From positions 1 to 9,028 of the forward strand of contig SLJD01000294.1 of the NCBI GenBank assembly GCA_007135295.1: a DNA stretch of 9,028 nt, in the 5' to 3' direction. The notes below the pieces were generated by a model, which saw nothing but the letters and a program-made list of their open reading frames with translations, did no database searches and was not told where the DNA came from. A program made the position numbers and the translations under genes. This stretch comes from Phycisphaerales bacterium (GTDB lineage: Bacteria; Planctomycetota; Phycisphaerae; Phycisphaerales; SM1A02). Each line of letters starts with the position of its first letter. Position 1 is the stretch's first letter. Of this stretch, positions 6,504 to 9,028 are shown piece by piece.

Positions 6504-6626
6504 GCACCGTGCATTGAGGCAATCAACAGGCACAAGATTCTTTTGCGGCGGACAGATGAACGCGCGGGACGCGTTCCGCTACGGTGTGCAGTCCGTCCGG
6601 AAGAGCTCTCGCATGGGGGTAGGCAC

Positions 6627-7034
6627 ATGACACCAGCAACGACAACAACAAAGAAGGAATTGATCGACCGCATCGCCGACGAAACGAACCAGAAGCGCTC
6701 GGTCGTGCAGAAGACCGTGCAGGCGTTTCTCGACAACGTGATCCATGAACTCGGCCAGGGGAGGCGGCTTGAGTTCCGTGACTTCGGCGTCTTCGAGACG
6801 CGCACCCGCGCCGCCCGGTTCGCGCAGAACCCCAAGACGCTCGAGCGCGTTTTTGTCCCGCCGCGCGTCATCGTCAAGTTCAAGGAAGGCCGGCTCATGA
6901 AAGACGCGCTTGAGCAGAACCTCGGCCACAACGGCGAAGAAGCCGACGGGCGCGGCGCGGCTTCACCCAACGGCCACCGTGAAGGCGAGCTCGTCGGCTC
7001 GGGCGATCATCCGGCGGGCAACGGCCGCAAGTAA
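6627..7034 (+). CDS. HU/IHF-family DNA-binding protein with C-terminal extension
   Basis: 135 residues; typical HU is about 90. It is expected to act as a dimer that bends and compacts DNA in the nucleoid. The N-terminal helical part follows the family pattern (KKELIDRIADET, residues 9-20). The signature is present: FGVFETRTR at 53-61 and the arm tip with Asn68-Pro69, the proline that intercalates between bases. The usual Gly after NPxT is Leu72. After about residue 96 comes a 39-residue Gly/Asn/Glu-rich tail ending NGRK, absent from classical HU. The start ATG 6627-6629 is preceded by GGGGGTAGG (6615-6623). The frame is open further upstream to 6543, but those residues are not family-like. 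A six-codon frame (ATG 6613, stop TGA 6628-6630) overlaps the start as ATGA. Upstream are strong promoter boxes and a palindrome; dnaB follows 325 bases downstream. Confidence 0.93.
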   Translation: MTPATTTTKKELIDRIADETNQKRSVVQKTVQAFLDNVIHELGQGRRLEFRDFGVFETRTRAARFAQNPKTLERVFVPPRVIVKFKEGRLMKDALEQNLGHNGEEADGRGAASPNGHREGELVGSGDHPAGNGRK

Positions 7035-7070
7035 CGGCCGCAAGCAACGGCCAGCCCGCCCCAGCCCGCC
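7020..7070 (+). repeat. Tandem repeats across the end of the HU-like gene
   Basis: AACGGCCGCAAG plus one base occurs twice in tandem with period 13 (7020-7032, 7033-7045), and a partial third copy AACGGCC follows at 7046-7052. The gene's TAA stop is formed at the junction of copies one and two; the next junction reads CAA. Directly after, CCAGCCCGCC is present twice with period 10 (7051-7060, 7061-7070). Such runs are prone to slippage, and a change of one 13-base unit would shift the end of the protein. Confidence 0.75.
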
Positions 7071-7359
7071 AAGGGCAAGGTCGACGCGCTGTGGCGTCAG
7101 TCGAACGGAACGGAAATCCAAGCGAACACGGCATTGCGAATCGACGCGGCCGCCCGCACCCCGGGCAGCGGCGTTCTTTCGGCGGCTGTCGCCCGGCCGG
7201 GGGCGACTGGTATGATGGCAGCGCCGGCGTCCCGCCGCGGTCTTGCGGGGGCGAGTCGGCAAATTTTCGGGGGCGTTCCGGTGACGATGTGGATAGGCTG
7301 TCGCTCGCCACGCCGCCGCAGGCAGGCCACGACACAATGAAGGACGATACGGCTCAGGG
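7071..7359. other. Intergenic stretch before dnaB
   Basis: No gene is recognised here. It contains an extended -10 promoter candidate near 7208-7216 and an eight-codon frame (ATG 7337, stop TGA 7361-7363) overlapping the dnaB start. No intrinsic terminator with a T-run is visible, so readthrough from the HU-like gene into dnaB is possible. The frame in phase with the HU-like gene stays open from its stop to 7340, but without family resemblance. Confidence 0.45.
7208..7216 (+). promoter_or_regulatory. Candidate extended -10 promoter for dnaB
   Basis: TGGTATGAT has the TG-N extension and a TATGAT hexamer (5 of 6 consensus). The -35 region (about 7188-7193, GTCGCC) is poor, as is usual for extended -10 promoters. 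Transcription would start near 7223, giving a leader of about 137 bases to dnaB. Confidence 0.4.

Positions 7360-9028
<1,669 letters not shown>

Noticed and set aside
6265..6533. Two overlapping minus-strand frames of 77-85 codons opposite the HU promoter region.
   Set aside because: No ribosome binding site, no recognisable domain, and they cover the promoter boxes and palindrome of the HU-like gene.
6564..6579. GCGGGACGCGTTCCGC, a near-palindrome in the HU leader.
   Set aside because: It has one mismatched pair and lies well downstream of the promoter; in GC-rich sequence such imperfect palindromes are frequent.
7230..7255. A possible hairpin (CCCGC with GCGGG) ahead of dnaB as a terminator for the HU-like gene.
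   Set aside because: The stem is only five pairs, and it is not followed by a T-run, so it does not qualify as an intrinsic terminator.

Overview
This is a GC-rich bacterial window carrying ordinary housekeeping-type genes with strongly GC-biased third codon positions. I see no transposase, integrase, phage, CRISPR, rRNA or tRNA signature. GTG and TTG starts occur, there is a very large secreted esterase with accessory domains, and an HU-like protein and DnaB both carry extra tails. Together these would suit a planctomycete-like bacterium (for example Phycisphaerae), but that is an impression from gene style, not a demonstrated assignment.

Left arm, minus strand (about 1-5608). Reading in the direction of transcription, the order is trkA (NAD-binding regulatory subunit of the Trk potassium system), a 93-base G-rich (plus strand) intercistronic gap, trkH (potassium-translocating channel subunit), a 155-base gap with a plausible promoter and a hairpin, then a large exported alpha/beta-hydrolase whose C-terminus lies beyond position 1. 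TrkA and TrkH form one complex: TrkH makes the pore and TrkA gates it in response to nucleotide. The hydrolase is probably independent of them functionally and may have its own promoter.

Centre (5609-5903) is a divergent intergenic region. It holds a clear plus-strand intrinsic terminator hairpin that has no plus-strand gene upstream of it, followed at once by a good plus-strand promoter and a GC-rich leader leading to a small predicted lipoprotein of unknown function (5904-6287).

Right arm, plus strand. A 339-base gap (6288-6626) holds two overlapping sigma70-like promoters and a perfect 16-bp palindrome placed where transcription would begin. Then come an HU/IHF-type DNA-binding protein with a C-terminal extension (6627-7034), a repeat-bearing 325-base gap with an extended -10 promoter, and dnaB, the replicative helicase (7360 to beyond 9028). 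HU-like protein and DnaB are both chromosome-maintenance proteins and could be partly co-transcribed, since no intrinsic terminator is visible between them.

No clearly new multi-gene system is visible. The most interesting items are the DnaB tail (a Pro/Gly/Ser/Ala repeat linker ending in an acidic run, an architecture like that of SSB), the 16-bp palindrome at the HU promoter, the orphan terminator upstream of the lipoprotein promoter, and the G-rich repeats plus a short overlapping frame between trkA and trkH.
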